5,865 nucleotides of DNA, taken from positions 1-5,865 of the forward strand of contig JAIRUF010000029.1 in NCBI GenBank assembly GCA_031254555.1, written 5' to 3'. Position 1 is the first letter of the stretch, and each line of letters opens with the position of its first letter. The DNA comes from Oscillospiraceae bacterium. GTDB taxonomy: Bacteria > Bacillota > Clostridia > Oscillospirales > Acutalibacteraceae. Positions 1 through 5,227 of this stretch are shown one piece after another. The position numbers and the translations under genes are program-made. The notes under the pieces are model-generated. The model saw nothing but the letters and a program-made list of their open reading frames with translations. It was not told the origin of the DNA and did no database searches.

Positions 1-1
1 T

Positions 2-109
2 TTATCACGGGAGACTTTCAGTTTTTATTTAATGGTGAAACATGATTATGTAACTGATGAGACTGCAGGTTTTGCGAATTACACCATAGAGAAGATTCTT
101 GTTTATTAA
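2..109 (+). CDS. C-terminal end of an unrecognised protein (partial)
   Basis: The frame beginning at base 2 stays open for 35 codons and stops with TAA at 107-109. The peptide alternates hydrophobic and polar residues (for example FSFYLMVKHDY, then YTIEKILVY at the very end), which fits the last beta strands of a globular domain. I do not recognise the family. A hairpin 12 bases after the stop, in the position of a terminator, supports a real gene end here. The start and most of the gene lie outside the window. An open frame of only 35 codons in AT-rich DNA could also be chance. Confidence 0.5.
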   Translation, partial: LSRETFSFYLMVKHDYVTDETAGFANYTIEKILVY

Positions 110-120
110 AACTGGTCTGT

Positions 121-160
121 GTTTTGGGTGGTGTCTATACCCACCCAAAGCTGTTTCCTT
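121..160 (+). terminator. Probable intrinsic terminator of the upstream partial gene
   Basis: The perfect arms TTTGGGTGG (123-131) and CCACCCAAA (141-149) form a 9-bp stem with a 9-base loop, and a G-C and a T-G pair extend it to 121-151. The DNA that follows (GCTGTTTCCTTT) is T-rich but broken, so termination may be inefficient. Its place just after the stop at 109 and before the promoter at 206 suits a transcript end. Confidence 0.5.
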
Positions 161-205
161 TATATTGGAAGACAATGCATGTTTCGGCTTGTACTCAAAA
201 AACTG

Positions 206-234
206 TTGACTTTATAAATTAAATTTGATACAAT
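206..234 (+). promoter_or_regulatory. Sigma-A promoter of the gpx-TSCPD-ohrR operon
   Basis: The -35 box TTGACT (206-211) and the -10 box TACAAT (229-234) are separated by exactly 17 bases. Each matches the vegetative consensus at five of six positions. Transcription should start near 241, giving a short leader before the ATG at 268. Inverted repeats that look like an operator overlap the -10 box and the start site. Confidence 0.8.
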
Positions 235-254
235 TTAATCACACTAAATTGATA
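218..254 (+). promoter_or_regulatory. Probable OhrR operator overlapping the -10 box
   Basis: Two overlapping inverted repeats are visible. ATTAAATT (218-225) and AATTTAAT (232-239) are perfect arms around 6 bases. CAATTTA (231-237) and TAAATTG (245-251) are perfect arms around 7 bases. The middle half-site is shared, and TAAATT(T)GATA occurs at both ends (220-230 and 245-254). As I recall them, OhrR sites in Bacillus are AT-rich palindromes of the TACAATT/AATTGTA type, and TACAATT is present at 229-235. Because ohrR is the third gene of this operon, autorepression is the natural inference. Binding itself is not shown by the sequence. Confidence 0.6.
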
Positions 255-267
255 GGAGTGAACAAGT

Positions 268-741
268 ATGAAATTATATGAAATAAAGGTGAAGGACTCA
301 TACGGCAAGGAAGTAAGTTTATCAGAGTATGATGGCAAGACGCTTTTAATTGTCAACACCGCGACAGGCTGCGGATTTACGCCTCAATATGAGGGATTGC
401 AGGATTTGTATGAAAAATATAAAGACAAAGGTTTTGAAATTTTAGATTTTCCATGCAACCAATTTGCCGAGCAGGCACCCGGCAGTGCGGAGGAAATAGG
501 TGCGTTTTGTAAGTCGCGATACGGGATCACATTCCGTCAATTTGAAAAAGTTAATGTAAACGGCGCGGATGAAAGCCCAGTCTTTACTTATTTAAAATCA
601 CAAAAAGGCGGGGTTGGAACGAAGGAAATAAAATGGAATTTTACAAAGTTTTTAATAGACAAAAACGGAAATGTCATTGACCGTTTTGCTCCTGCAACCA
701 CTCCGAAGGCAATTGAGAAGAAGCTTGTTAAAGTATTATAA
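268..741 (+). CDS. gpx: Glutathione peroxidase family protein (thioredoxin-type peroxidase)
   Basis: This cytoplasmic thiol peroxidase reduces hydrogen peroxide and organic hydroperoxides. Bacterial members usually take electrons from thioredoxin, not glutathione. At 157 residues the length is normal for a compact bacterial GPx. The peroxidatic site is NTATGCGFTPQY with Cys35, coded TGC, so this is not a selenoprotein. The other members of the catalytic tetrad are Gln69, Trp123 and Asn124 (WNFTKFLID). FPCNQF (61-66) is the family signature. Cys81 sits where the resolving cysteine of thioredoxin-type enzymes lies. AGGAG (254-258) is 9 bases before the ATG. It is the first gene of an operon with a TSCPD protein (17-base gap) and ohrR, which points to induction by organic peroxides. 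The physiological substrate and reductant are inferred from the family. Confidence 0.95.
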   Translation: MKLYEIKVKDSYGKEVSLSEYDGKTLLIVNTATGCGFTPQYEGLQDLYEKYKDKGFEILDFPCNQFAEQAPGSAEEIGAFCKSRYGITFRQFEKVNVNGADESPVFTYLKSQKGGVGTKEIKWNFTKFLIDKNGNVIDRFAPATTPKAIEKKLVKVL

Positions 742-758
742 AGTCAGAGGAATCATAG

Positions 759-1016
759 ATGAAGTATACATATAAGACAGAAAATACCTGCGCTACAAAG
801 ATAAGCTTTGAACTTCATGGAGACGTTGTTAGTAATGTTGAGTTCCAGGGAGGCTGTCCCGGCAATCTAAAGGCTATACAGAGATTTGTTGAGGGGTATA
901 CAGTAGATCAGATAGAGCAGGTGTGTAAAGGAAACATGTGCGGCAGAAGGCCTACGTCTTGTACGGACCAGTTAGCTGTTGCTGTACGCCAAGCATATGA
1001 GAGGAGCGGTGAATGA
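759..1016 (+). CDS. Small stand-alone TSCPD-domain protein (TIGR03905-like)
   Basis: This 85-residue protein matches the stand-alone TSCPD family, named for a motif that appears here as RPTSCTDQLA (64-73). The same domain occurs at the C-terminus of some class II ribonucleotide reductases. Other recognisable parts are FQGGCPGNLKAI (29-40) and VCKGNMCG (55-62). Five cysteines (11, 33, 56, 61, 68) in 85 residues suggest metal binding or thiol redox chemistry, but no activity has been established that I know of. It has no signal peptide or membrane segment, so it is probably cytoplasmic. AGAGGAA (746-752) precedes the ATG. It lies between gpx and ohrR with gaps of 17 and 3 bases and is clearly co-transcribed, so a role in peroxide stress or redox control is a reasonable inference and no more. 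Confidence 0.85.
   Translation: MKYTYKTENTCATKISFELHGDVVSNVEFQGGCPGNLKAIQRFVEGYTVDQIEQVCKGNMCGRRPTSCTDQLAVAVRQAYERSGE
1001..1012 (+). promoter_or_regulatory. Split ribosome binding site fixing the TTG start of ohrR
   Basis: GAGGAG (1001-1006), one C, then GGTGA (1008-1012) together resemble the full anti-Shine-Dalgarno complement AGGAGGTGA with an inserted base. GGTGA is 7 bases before the TTG at 1020, and GAGGAG is 13 bases away. The site lies in the last codons of the TSCPD gene. An in-frame TGA at 1014-1016 rules out any start further upstream. Confidence 0.65.
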
Positions 1017-1019
1017 GTT

Positions 1020-1466
1020 TTGCAAATACCATATGATCCGCTAAAACTTGATAATCAGCTTTGCTTTCCGTTATATGTGTGTTCAAAAGAAATCGTAAAG
1101 CGATACAAACCTTTCTTAGATGAGATTGGGCTTACGTACACGCAATATATAACCATGATGGTTCTTTGGGAAGAAAAGTCAATCAATGTCAAATCATTGG
1201 GGAAACGACTGTATCTTGATTCGGGTACTCTTACTCCATTGCTCAAAAAATTGGAGAATCAAGGGCTTTTAAACAGGGAAAGGGACCCAAAGGACGAGCG
1301 CAATCTTATAGTGACGCTCACGCAAAAGGGAGTAGATCTTAAAAAAGCGGCAAAAGGCATACCGGATAAAGTAAGGCAGTGCGTCCAATTATCTGCTAAA
1401 GACATTATAAAACTATATAGAATATTGCATAAGATTTTAGACGGGATTGAAGAAAATAGCTCTTAA
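1020..1466 (+). CDS. ohrR: OhrR-type organic peroxide-sensing repressor (MarR family)
   Basis: OhrR is a dimeric winged-helix repressor that releases DNA when a reactive cysteine is oxidised by organic hydroperoxides. The protein has 148 residues, normal for the family. LDNQLCF places the sensing Cys at 15. Tyr29 and Tyr40, which hydrogen-bond to it in the Bacillus protein, are at the same numbers, which also supports the TTG start. The recognition region is LYLDSGTLTPLLKKLE (64-79), and the wing follows with RDPKDER (88-94). Extra cysteines at 21 and 121 leave room for a two-cysteine disulfide mechanism. It is the last gene of the operon, 3 bases after the TSCPD gene. The likely target is the palindromic region at 218-254, giving autoregulation. 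No ohr gene is present in the window, so gpx appears to be the regulated detoxifying enzyme. Confidence 0.92.
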   Translation: MQIPYDPLKLDNQLCFPLYVCSKEIVKRYKPFLDEIGLTYTQYITMMVLWEEKSINVKSLGKRLYLDSGTLTPLLKKLENQGLLNRERDPKDERNLIVTLTQKGVDLKKAAKGIPDKVRQCVQLSAKDIIKLYRILHKILDGIEENSS

Positions 1467-1477
1467 TAAAATAGCAG

Positions 1478-1515
1478 ACCAAACTTAACTTACCGGTTTG
1501 GAATGATTTTCTTTC
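1478..1515 (+). terminator. Weak hairpin just after ohrR
   Basis: CCAAAC (1479-1484) pairs with GTTTGG (1496-1501), with an 11-base loop, and is followed by AATGATTTTCTTT. The stem is short and the T-tract starts late, so this is at best an attenuating terminator. The stronger hairpin at 1564-1597 probably does most of the work. Confidence 0.35.
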
Positions 1516-1560
1516 AATTATTAAATGCCTAAAACGTATATGTAAAAAGCTCTGCTTTCC

Positions 1561-1681
1561 AAATAAAACAGCGCACCTGACACGGTGCGCTGTTTTACAT
1601 TTATAATTTTAATATTCAATATAGGTGGCATGTTCATACCTGCATAAGTGAAGATGTATACAATGTGATTTTACAAAATGT
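1561..1681 (-). ncRNA. Candidate small RNA between an orphan promoter and a terminator
   Basis: A leftward promoter-like pair at 1688-1715 would start a transcript near 1681. It would run about 120 bases and end at the hairpin 1564-1597, whose minus-strand side is followed by TTTTATTT. It matches no RNA family I know. It lies opposite the 3' untranslated region of the gpx-ohrR transcript, so it could act as an antisense or 3'-end RNA. The support is only the promoter-terminator pairing; such pairs can arise by chance in AT-rich DNA. Confidence 0.3.
1564..1602. terminator. Strong bidirectional intrinsic terminator
   Basis: Arms at 1564-1577 and 1584-1597 form a perfect 14-bp stem with a GC-rich core (CAGCGCACC / GGTGCGCTG) and a 6-base loop TGACAC. 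The outer A/T pairs give GTTTTACATTT on the plus strand and TTTTATTT on the minus strand, so it can stop transcription in both directions. On the plus strand it closes the gpx-TSCPD-ohrR operon about 100 bases after the ohrR stop. Confidence 0.85.
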
Positions 1682-1687
1682 GTTTGT

Positions 1688-1715
1688 CTTATATGAGAGT
1701 GGATGGTACCGTCAA
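1688..1715 (-). promoter_or_regulatory. Orphan leftward promoter-like pair
   Basis: Read on the minus strand, TTGACG (1710-1715) and TATAAG (1688-1693) are 16 bases apart, and each matches the sigma-A consensus at five of six positions. It does not serve any visible gene; downstream on that strand is only the bidirectional terminator and then ohrR in the opposite orientation. Confidence 0.4.
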
Positions 1716-1739
1716 ACTTTGTCTGTCTTAATTTACCTC

Positions 1740-1779
1740 ACGGCTTCTTTTTATCTTGCAGCAATAAAAAAGAAGCTGT
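1740..1779. repeat. Hairpin that shares an arm with the rpmB terminator
   Basis: GCTTCTTTTT (1743-1752) pairs perfectly with AAAAAGAAGC (1767-1776). Three more outer pairs, one of them G-T, extend the stem to 1740-1779. Its right arm is also the left arm of the terminator hairpin at 1771-1793, so the two folds exclude each other. No T-tract follows it on either strand. Confidence 0.5.
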
Positions 1780-1793
1780 CTGAGACAACTTCT
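1765..1793 (-). terminator. Intrinsic terminator of rpmB
   Basis: On the minus strand AGAAGTTGTC (1793-1784) pairs with GACAGCTTCT (1780-1771) around the 3-base loop TCA. This makes a 10-bp stem with one G-T pair. A run of Ts follows at once (complement of the A-run 1766-1770). It begins 18 bases past the rpmB stop and is a textbook rho-independent terminator. Confidence 0.85.
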
Positions 1794-1811
1794 CGATGTT
1801 TTAATAAAATT

Positions 1812-2000
1812 TTATACCGCGCGTGTAACCTTACCGGAACGTAAGCAACGAGTGCAGACGTGCACTCTACGCGGAGACCCATTAACGATTGCTTTGACCC
1901 TTTTTACATTGGGCTTCCATGTTCTGTTAGAACGTCTATGAGAGTGGGAAACAGCAATTCCGAAAGAAACATCCTTGCCACAGAATTCACATTTTGCCAT
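1812..2000 (-). CDS. rpmB: Ribosomal protein L28 (zinc-ribbon form)
   Basis: L28 is a small structural protein of the 50S ribosomal subunit. The 62-residue product is full length for the Firmicute type. HSHRRSNRTWKPN (19-31) is the typical family core. CEFC (4-7) and CTRC (49-52) provide the four cysteines of the zinc-binding form, so this is the C+ version and not a zinc-independent paralogue. On the minus strand AGGAGGTG (2015-2008) is 7 bases before the ATG. The gene is monocistronic, with its own promoter (2034-2062) and a strong terminator immediately downstream, as is common for rpmB in this group. It is divergent from recA and converges on the gpx-ohrR operon. Confidence 0.97.
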   Translation of the reverse strand: MAKCEFCGKDVSFGIAVSHSHRRSNRTWKPNVKRVKAIVNGSPRRVHVCTRCLRSGKVTRAV

Positions 2001-2033
2001 TTGTCAGCACCTCCTTTTTAAGATAACAGACAT

Positions 2034-2062
2034 ATACTATCAAATTTGTGTGGAAAATGCAA
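2034..2062 (-). promoter_or_regulatory. Promoter of rpmB
   Basis: On the minus strand TTGCAT (2062-2057) and TAGTAT (2039-2034) are 17 bases apart. The -35 box is poor (three of six) and the -10 box moderate (four of six), but spacing and position suit a start near 2027 and a leader of about 27 bases. The region is very AT-rich, so other start points are possible. Confidence 0.5.
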
Positions 2063-2097
2063 GTATTTTTTATTTATAGACAATTTTTATTTTACTA

Positions 2098-2126
2098 TTG
2101 ATTTTTATTATAATCTAATATATAAT
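2098..2126 (+). promoter_or_regulatory. Sigma-A promoter of recA
   Basis: TTGATT (2098-2103) and a perfect TATAAT (2121-2126) are separated by 17 bases. Transcription should begin near 2133, about 50 bases before the GTG start. A LexA-like box covers the bases just past the predicted start. Confidence 0.8.
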
Positions 2127-2136
2127 TGTTGCATAA

Positions 2137-2150
2137 CGAACATTTGTGCT
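2137..2150 (+). promoter_or_regulatory. Degenerate LexA (SOS) box of recA
   Basis: CGAAC (2137-2141), four bases, then GTGCT (2146-2150) fits the Firmicute SOS operator CGAAC-N4-GTTCG with a perfect left half and three of five in the right half. It sits about 10 bases past the -10 box, where LexA would block initiation. recA is a core SOS gene, so the placement adds weight, but the imperfect right half suggests weak binding. Confidence 0.6.
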
Positions 2151-2169
2151 TATTATGAGTTTTGTCATT

Positions 2170-2174
2170 GGAGG
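2170..2174 (+). promoter_or_regulatory. Ribosome binding site that selects the GTG start of recA
   Basis: GGAGG lies 8 bases before the GTG at 2183. In-frame TTG codons at 2162 and 2168 lie before or against this site and cannot use it. The GTG start gives the usual RecA N-terminus. Confidence 0.8.
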
Positions 2175-2182
2175 AATTAAAA

Positions 2183-3283
2183 GTGTCTGAAAATAAGAAA
2201 AAGGCTTTGGATACAGCTCTTTCGCAAATAGAAAAGAAATACGGCCAAGGTGCGGTTATGAGACTGGGCCAAAATGACGGCTTTAGCGTTGCCTCCATTT
2301 CAACAGGCTCGATTGCTTTAGATGCGGCTACTGGGGTAGGCGGTTTGCCGCGCGGCAGAATGGTGGAGATTTACGGCCCTGAATCATCGGGCAAAACCAC
2401 CTTGGCTCTTCATGTTGTGGCACAGGCGCAAAAAATAGGCGGAGAGGCTGCGTTTATCGACGCGGAGCACGCGCTTGACCCTGTATATGCATCAAATTTG
2501 GGGGTGGATGTAGAGTCGCTTTTGGTATCTCAGCCGGATAATGGCGAGCAGGCTCTTGAAATAGCCGAAGCTTTGGCAAGGTCCGGGGCGCTTGACGTTA
2601 TTGTAATAGACTCTGTTGCAGCACTTGTCCCAAGAGCGGAGATAGAGGGAGATATGGGGGACTCACATGTCGGCCTTCACGCAAGGCTGATGTCACAGGC
2701 TCTTAGGAAACTTGCGGGAGTTATAAACAAATCCAATACAGTGGTAATATTTATAAACCAGCTGCGTGAAAAAGTCGGAGTTGTATACGGCAACCCGGAG
2801 GTGACAACAGGCGGCCGGGCGCTTAAGTTCTATGCCTCTATAAGGATAGATGTAAGGCGTATAGAGCAGCTTAAAGCTTCAGGAAATGAGCCTATTGGCT
2901 CAAGGACAAGAGCTAAGATTGTTAAAAATAAAGTTGCTCCGCCCTTTAAAGACGCCGAATTTGATATCATGTACGGCAGAGGAATATCAAAAGAGGGTGA
3001 AGTTATAGACCTTGCCGTCAAGCTGGACATAATCAAAAAGAGCGGGGCGTGGTTTTCATACGGCGAGGAAAGGCTGGGCCAGGGCAGGGACAATGTAAAG
3101 GAATTCATCGCTAAAAATCCCGAGCTTCTCAAAGAAATTGAGGATAAGATAAGGGAAAACCAGGCAAGGTTAAACGATAAGATAAAAGCAGGATATATGC
3201 CGGCTAAAAACGTTTTGGAAAAACAACCTCAAACAGCCGACGCAAAAGCCAAAATAGATATAGTGGTAGATGATGACGAATGA
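2183..3283 (+). CDS. recA: Recombinase RecA
   Basis: RecA forms ATP-dependent filaments on single-stranded DNA, drives strand exchange in recombinational repair and stimulates LexA self-cleavage. From the GTG start it has 366 residues, a normal length. The N-terminus carries the family pattern with Gln15, IEKKYG (16-21) and GAVMRLG (23-29). The Walker A loop is GPESSGKTT (65-73), the catalytic Glu is Glu95, Walker B is VIVIDS (139-144), and NQLREKVG (192-199) leads into loop L2. The C-terminus ends in an acidic DDDE tail, as in many bacterial RecAs. No intein or frameshift is visible. It is the first gene of a dense run with recX, rimO and pgsA, and has its own promoter and a LexA-like box, so SOS induction is likely. 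Confidence 0.99.
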   Translation: MSENKKKALDTALSQIEKKYGQGAVMRLGQNDGFSVASISTGSIALDAATGVGGLPRGRMVEIYGPESSGKTTLALHVVAQAQKIGGEAAFIDAEHALDPVYASNLGVDVESLLVSQPDNGEQALEIAEALARSGALDVIVIDSVAALVPRAEIEGDMGDSHVGLHARLMSQALRKLAGVINKSNTVVIFINQLREKVGVVYGNPEVTTGGRALKFYASIRIDVRRIEQLKASGNEPIGSRTRAKIVKNKVAPPFKDAEFDIMYGRGISKEGEVIDLAVKLDIIKKSGAWFSYGEERLGQGRDNVKEFIAKNPELLKEIEDKIRENQARLNDKIKAGYMPAKNVLEKQPQTADAKAKIDIVVDDDE

Positions 3284-3894
3284 TAGTCACCGCTAAAAAG
3301 GGCAAGGGAAATAAAATACATATAAGTGTTGACGGCGAATATAAAACTACTGTGGACTCAGATTTTTGGTACAGCGGGTCAATACGCAGCGGTGATGATA
3401 TAACACCACAAGAGCTAACTGCATTGATAAGGGCGGTTGGCTTTCGTCGTGCTTATAACAAAGGAATAGAAATGTTGGCGCGCAGGAGCCACAGCAAAGA
3501 TGAACTGGTGTTAAAGCTTGCTCAAAAAACGGACTTGGAGTCGGCTAAAAACGCCGCAGATAAGCTGGAGAGTATCGGACTTATAGATGACAATGCCTAT
3601 GCAAAATCATTGGCTCAGACTTTACTTGACAGAAAGGGAATGAGCCCGTATAGAATAAAGCAGGAACTTATCAGCAAGGGCGTTTGCAGGGAAACAGCGG
3701 ATAATGCCGTGCAGGAACTTGACATAAATGATAAAGAGCGTATCATAAAACTGTTGCAGACTAAATTTGCCTCAAGGGATTTTCTGGATGAAAAAGAGAA
3801 GAAGAGAACGATAAATAGCCTTATTAGGTTGGGTTATCGGTACAGCGATATAAAACATGCGATTGATGAGCAGTGGGGAGAGGACGATGTATAA
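3280..3894 (+). CDS. recX: Regulatory protein RecX
   Basis: RecX binds RecA filaments and tunes, usually lowers, RecA activity. The 204-residue product has a beta-rich N-terminal part (1-35) followed by the three-helix RecX repeats. Clear family segments are ALRRSHSK-like [11 protein letters not shown] (66-76), [10 protein letters not shown] (99-108) and the following region with [15 protein letters not shown]. The ATG overlaps the recA stop as ATGA, and no strong ribosome binding site precedes it, so it is probably translated by re-initiation after recA. That would keep RecX well below RecA. Its end overlaps rimO by 8 bases. The recA-recX pairing is common in bacteria. Confidence 0.95.
   Translation: MIVTAKKGKGNKIHISVDGEYKTTVDSDFWYSGSIRSGDDITPQELTALIRAVGFRRAYNKGIEMLARRSHSKDELVLKLAQKTDLESAKNAADKLESIGLIDDNAYAKSLAQTLLDRKGMSPYRIKQELISKGVCRETADNAVQELDINDKERIIKLLQTKFASRDFLDEKEKKRTINSLIRLGYRYSDIKHAIDEQWGEDDV
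3875..3883 (+). promoter_or_regulatory. Ribosome binding site that selects the rimO start
   Basis: GGGGAGAGG lies 3 to 6 bases before the ATG at 3887, inside the end of recX. An in-frame ATG at 3857 would add ten residues foreign to the family and has no such site. Confidence 0.75.
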
Positions 3895-5212
3895 AATAGG
3901 AATGATATCACTGGGGTGTCCTAAAAATCAGGTTGACGCTGAAATAATGCTGGCCAAGCTTGAAGGGGCAGGGTTTAAAATAGTAAACGATACCTCAGGG
4001 GCAGACATTGTAATTATCAATACATGCGGATTTATTGAGGACGCAAAACGCGAGGCTATTGAATGTATACTTGAGACGGTACAGCAAAAGGAAGACGGGG
4101 AGATAAAAAAGATCATTGTTACCGGTTGTCTTGCGCAGAGATATGACAGAAAGGTTATAGAGGAAATACCGGAGATAGATTCAATTATAGGCATTGGCGC
4201 AAATGACGACATAGTCAAAGTTTGCAGGGAGACAATGGATGGTGGGAGTGCGGCATATTTCCCGCCTAAAGAAAATCTGCCTATCTCAGGCCGAAGGCTT
4301 CTCACAACACCGAAGTATTGGGCATATCTTAAAATAGCGGATGGTTGCTCAAACAATTGCTCATACTGTGCCATACCCAAGATACGCGGACGTTTTCGCA
4401 GCAGGGAGATGCAGGATATTACAGGTGAGGCAAGGACGCTTGCGGCCTCAGGAGTTAAGGAAGTTATCGTCGTAGCGCAGGACACTACACGTTACGGCGA
4501 GGATATATACGGCAAGCTTATGTTGCCAGCACTTCTTGACAAACTTTGCGAAATTGATGGTATAGAATGGATAAGGCTGCTTTATTGTTACCCTGAAAGG
4601 ATGACGGATGAACTTATAAAAACCATAGCTCGTCAGGACAAAGTGATAAATTATATTGATTTGCCGCTGCAGCACGCTGATGGGGATATTTTAGCGGCTA
4701 TGAACAGAAGTGGATCAAAGCAAAGCTTGGCAAAGCTTATAGAAACAATACGTAAAATGATACCCGGAGTTGTGATAAGAACGACTTTTATAACAGGATT
4801 CCCGGGAGAGACGGATGAAAAGTTTGAAATCCTCGCAGAGTTTATAAAGGAAATGCGTTTTGAAAGATTGGGTTGCTTTGCATATTCAGCAGAGGAGGAG
4901 ACTCCCGCTGCGTCTTTTGATGATCAGGTTGACGATGAGAAAAAAAAGTACCGCGAGGAGTTGATTATGCAGGAACAATATGGTATATTTATGCTTAATA
5001 ATAAAATCAATGTAGGCAAAATTCTCAGGGTGCTCACCGAGGGATATGACGCCTATAGTGACAGTTATTACGGCAGGAGCTATATGGATGCACCAGAGAT
5101 TGACGGCAGGGTTGTTTTTACAAGTGATAAAATCATTGAGCCTGGCGAGTTTGTTGATGTCGAGGTAATGGATACGATAGACTATGATTTGTTGGGCAGG
5201 TCGGTTGTATAA
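3887..5212 (+). CDS. rimO: Ribosomal protein S12 methylthiotransferase RimO
   Basis: RimO is a cytoplasmic radical-SAM enzyme with two iron-sulfur clusters. It adds a methylthio group to the conserved aspartate of ribosomal protein S12. The 441-residue product is full length. The N-terminal methylthiotransferase domain starts [15 protein letters not shown] and supplies Cys11, Cys47 (NTCGF) and Cys81 (TGCLAQR) for the auxiliary cluster. The radical-SAM motif is CSNNCSYC, with Cys154, Cys158 and Cys161. The following AIPKIRGRFRSR is typical of RimO; its relative MiaB usually reads IVPYTRG. The C-terminal TRAM domain ends DYDLLGRSVV. The start overlaps recX by 8 bases and pgsA follows after 15, so it belongs to the recA transcription unit. 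It could respond to SOS induction by read-through, although a role in repair is not implied. Confidence 0.96.
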   Translation: MYKIGMISLGCPKNQVDAEIMLAKLEGAGFKIVNDTSGADIVIINTCGFIEDAKREAIECILETVQQKEDGEIKKIIVTGCLAQRYDRKVIEEIPEIDSIIGIGANDDIVKVCRETMDGGSAAYFPPKENLPISGRRLLTTPKYWAYLKIADGCSNNCSYCAIPKIRGRFRSREMQDITGEARTLAASGVKEVIVVAQDTTRYGEDIYGKLMLPALLDKLCEIDGIEWIRLLYCYPERMTDELIKTIARQDKVINYIDLPLQHADGDILAAMNRSGSKQSLAKLIETIRKMIPGVVIRTTFITGFPGETDEKFEILAEFIKEMRFERLGCFAYSAEEETPAASFDDQVDDEKKKYREELIMQEQYGIFMLNNKINVGKILRVLTEGYDAYSDSYYGRSYMDAPEIDGRVVFTSDKIIEPGEFVDVEVMDTIDYDLLGRSVV

Positions 5213-5217
5213 ATTTT

Positions 5218-5224
5218 GGAGGAG
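5218..5224 (+). promoter_or_regulatory. Ribosome binding site that selects the pgsA start
   Basis: GGAGGAG lies directly before the ATG at 5228, with 5 bases between GGAGG and the ATG. An in-frame TTG at 5216 overlaps the site itself and so is not the start. Confidence 0.75.
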
Positions 5225-5227
5225 CCA

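Larger units (their letters stand above)
1467..1811. other. Gene-free stretch between the convergent ohrR and rpmB genes
   Basis: This 345-base interval contains no convincing protein gene. It holds a weak hairpin (1479-1501), a strong bidirectional terminator (1564-1597), a leftward promoter-like pair (1688-1715) with a possible short RNA, and two overlapping hairpins at 1740-1779 and 1771-1793, the second being the rpmB terminator. The rest, about 1600-1687, is AT-rich with no feature I can name apart from a minor AGGT/ACCT stem at 1623-1640. Confidence 0.7.

Noticed and set aside
361..378. Possible selenocysteine site in the glutathione peroxidase
   Set aside because: The peroxidatic position is coded TGC (cysteine), not TGA, and the frame needs no recoding.
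1055..1246. Open frame of 63 codons on the minus strand
   Set aside because: It lies wholly inside ohrR, which is clearly real, and its product resembles no family. It is a shadow frame.
1521..1637. Minus-strand frame of 38 codons beginning at 1637
   Set aside because: It runs straight through the strong hairpin at 1564-1597 and has no ribosome binding site at a workable distance.
1670..1697. Rightward promoter TTTACA-16-TATGAG
   Set aside because: The -10 match is poor and nothing on the plus strand downstream needs a promoter, since rpmB is on the other strand.
2162..2182. Upstream TTG start for recA
   Set aside because: The ribosome binding site at 2170-2174 lies after it, and the seven added residues are not part of the RecA family.
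2095..2298. Open frame of 67 codons on the minus strand across the recA promoter and start
   Set aside because: It overlaps the recA control region and N-terminus, and its product shows no family features.
2830..3132. Open frame of 100 codons on the minus strand
   Set aside because: It lies opposite the conserved core of recA, with no domain or sensible promoter context.
3857..3886. Upstream ATG start for rimO
   Set aside because: It adds ten residues that do not fit the family start [11 protein letters not shown] and lacks a ribosome binding site; the ATG at 3887 has one.
3928..4485. Open frame of 185 codons on the minus strand
   Set aside because: It is long but lies opposite rimO, whose motifs are intact. 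The product is low in complexity (Ser/Ile-rich) and shows no domain.
4448..4675. Open frame of 75 codons on the minus strand
   Set aside because: It is opposite rimO, unrecognisable and isolated from any plausible transcription unit.
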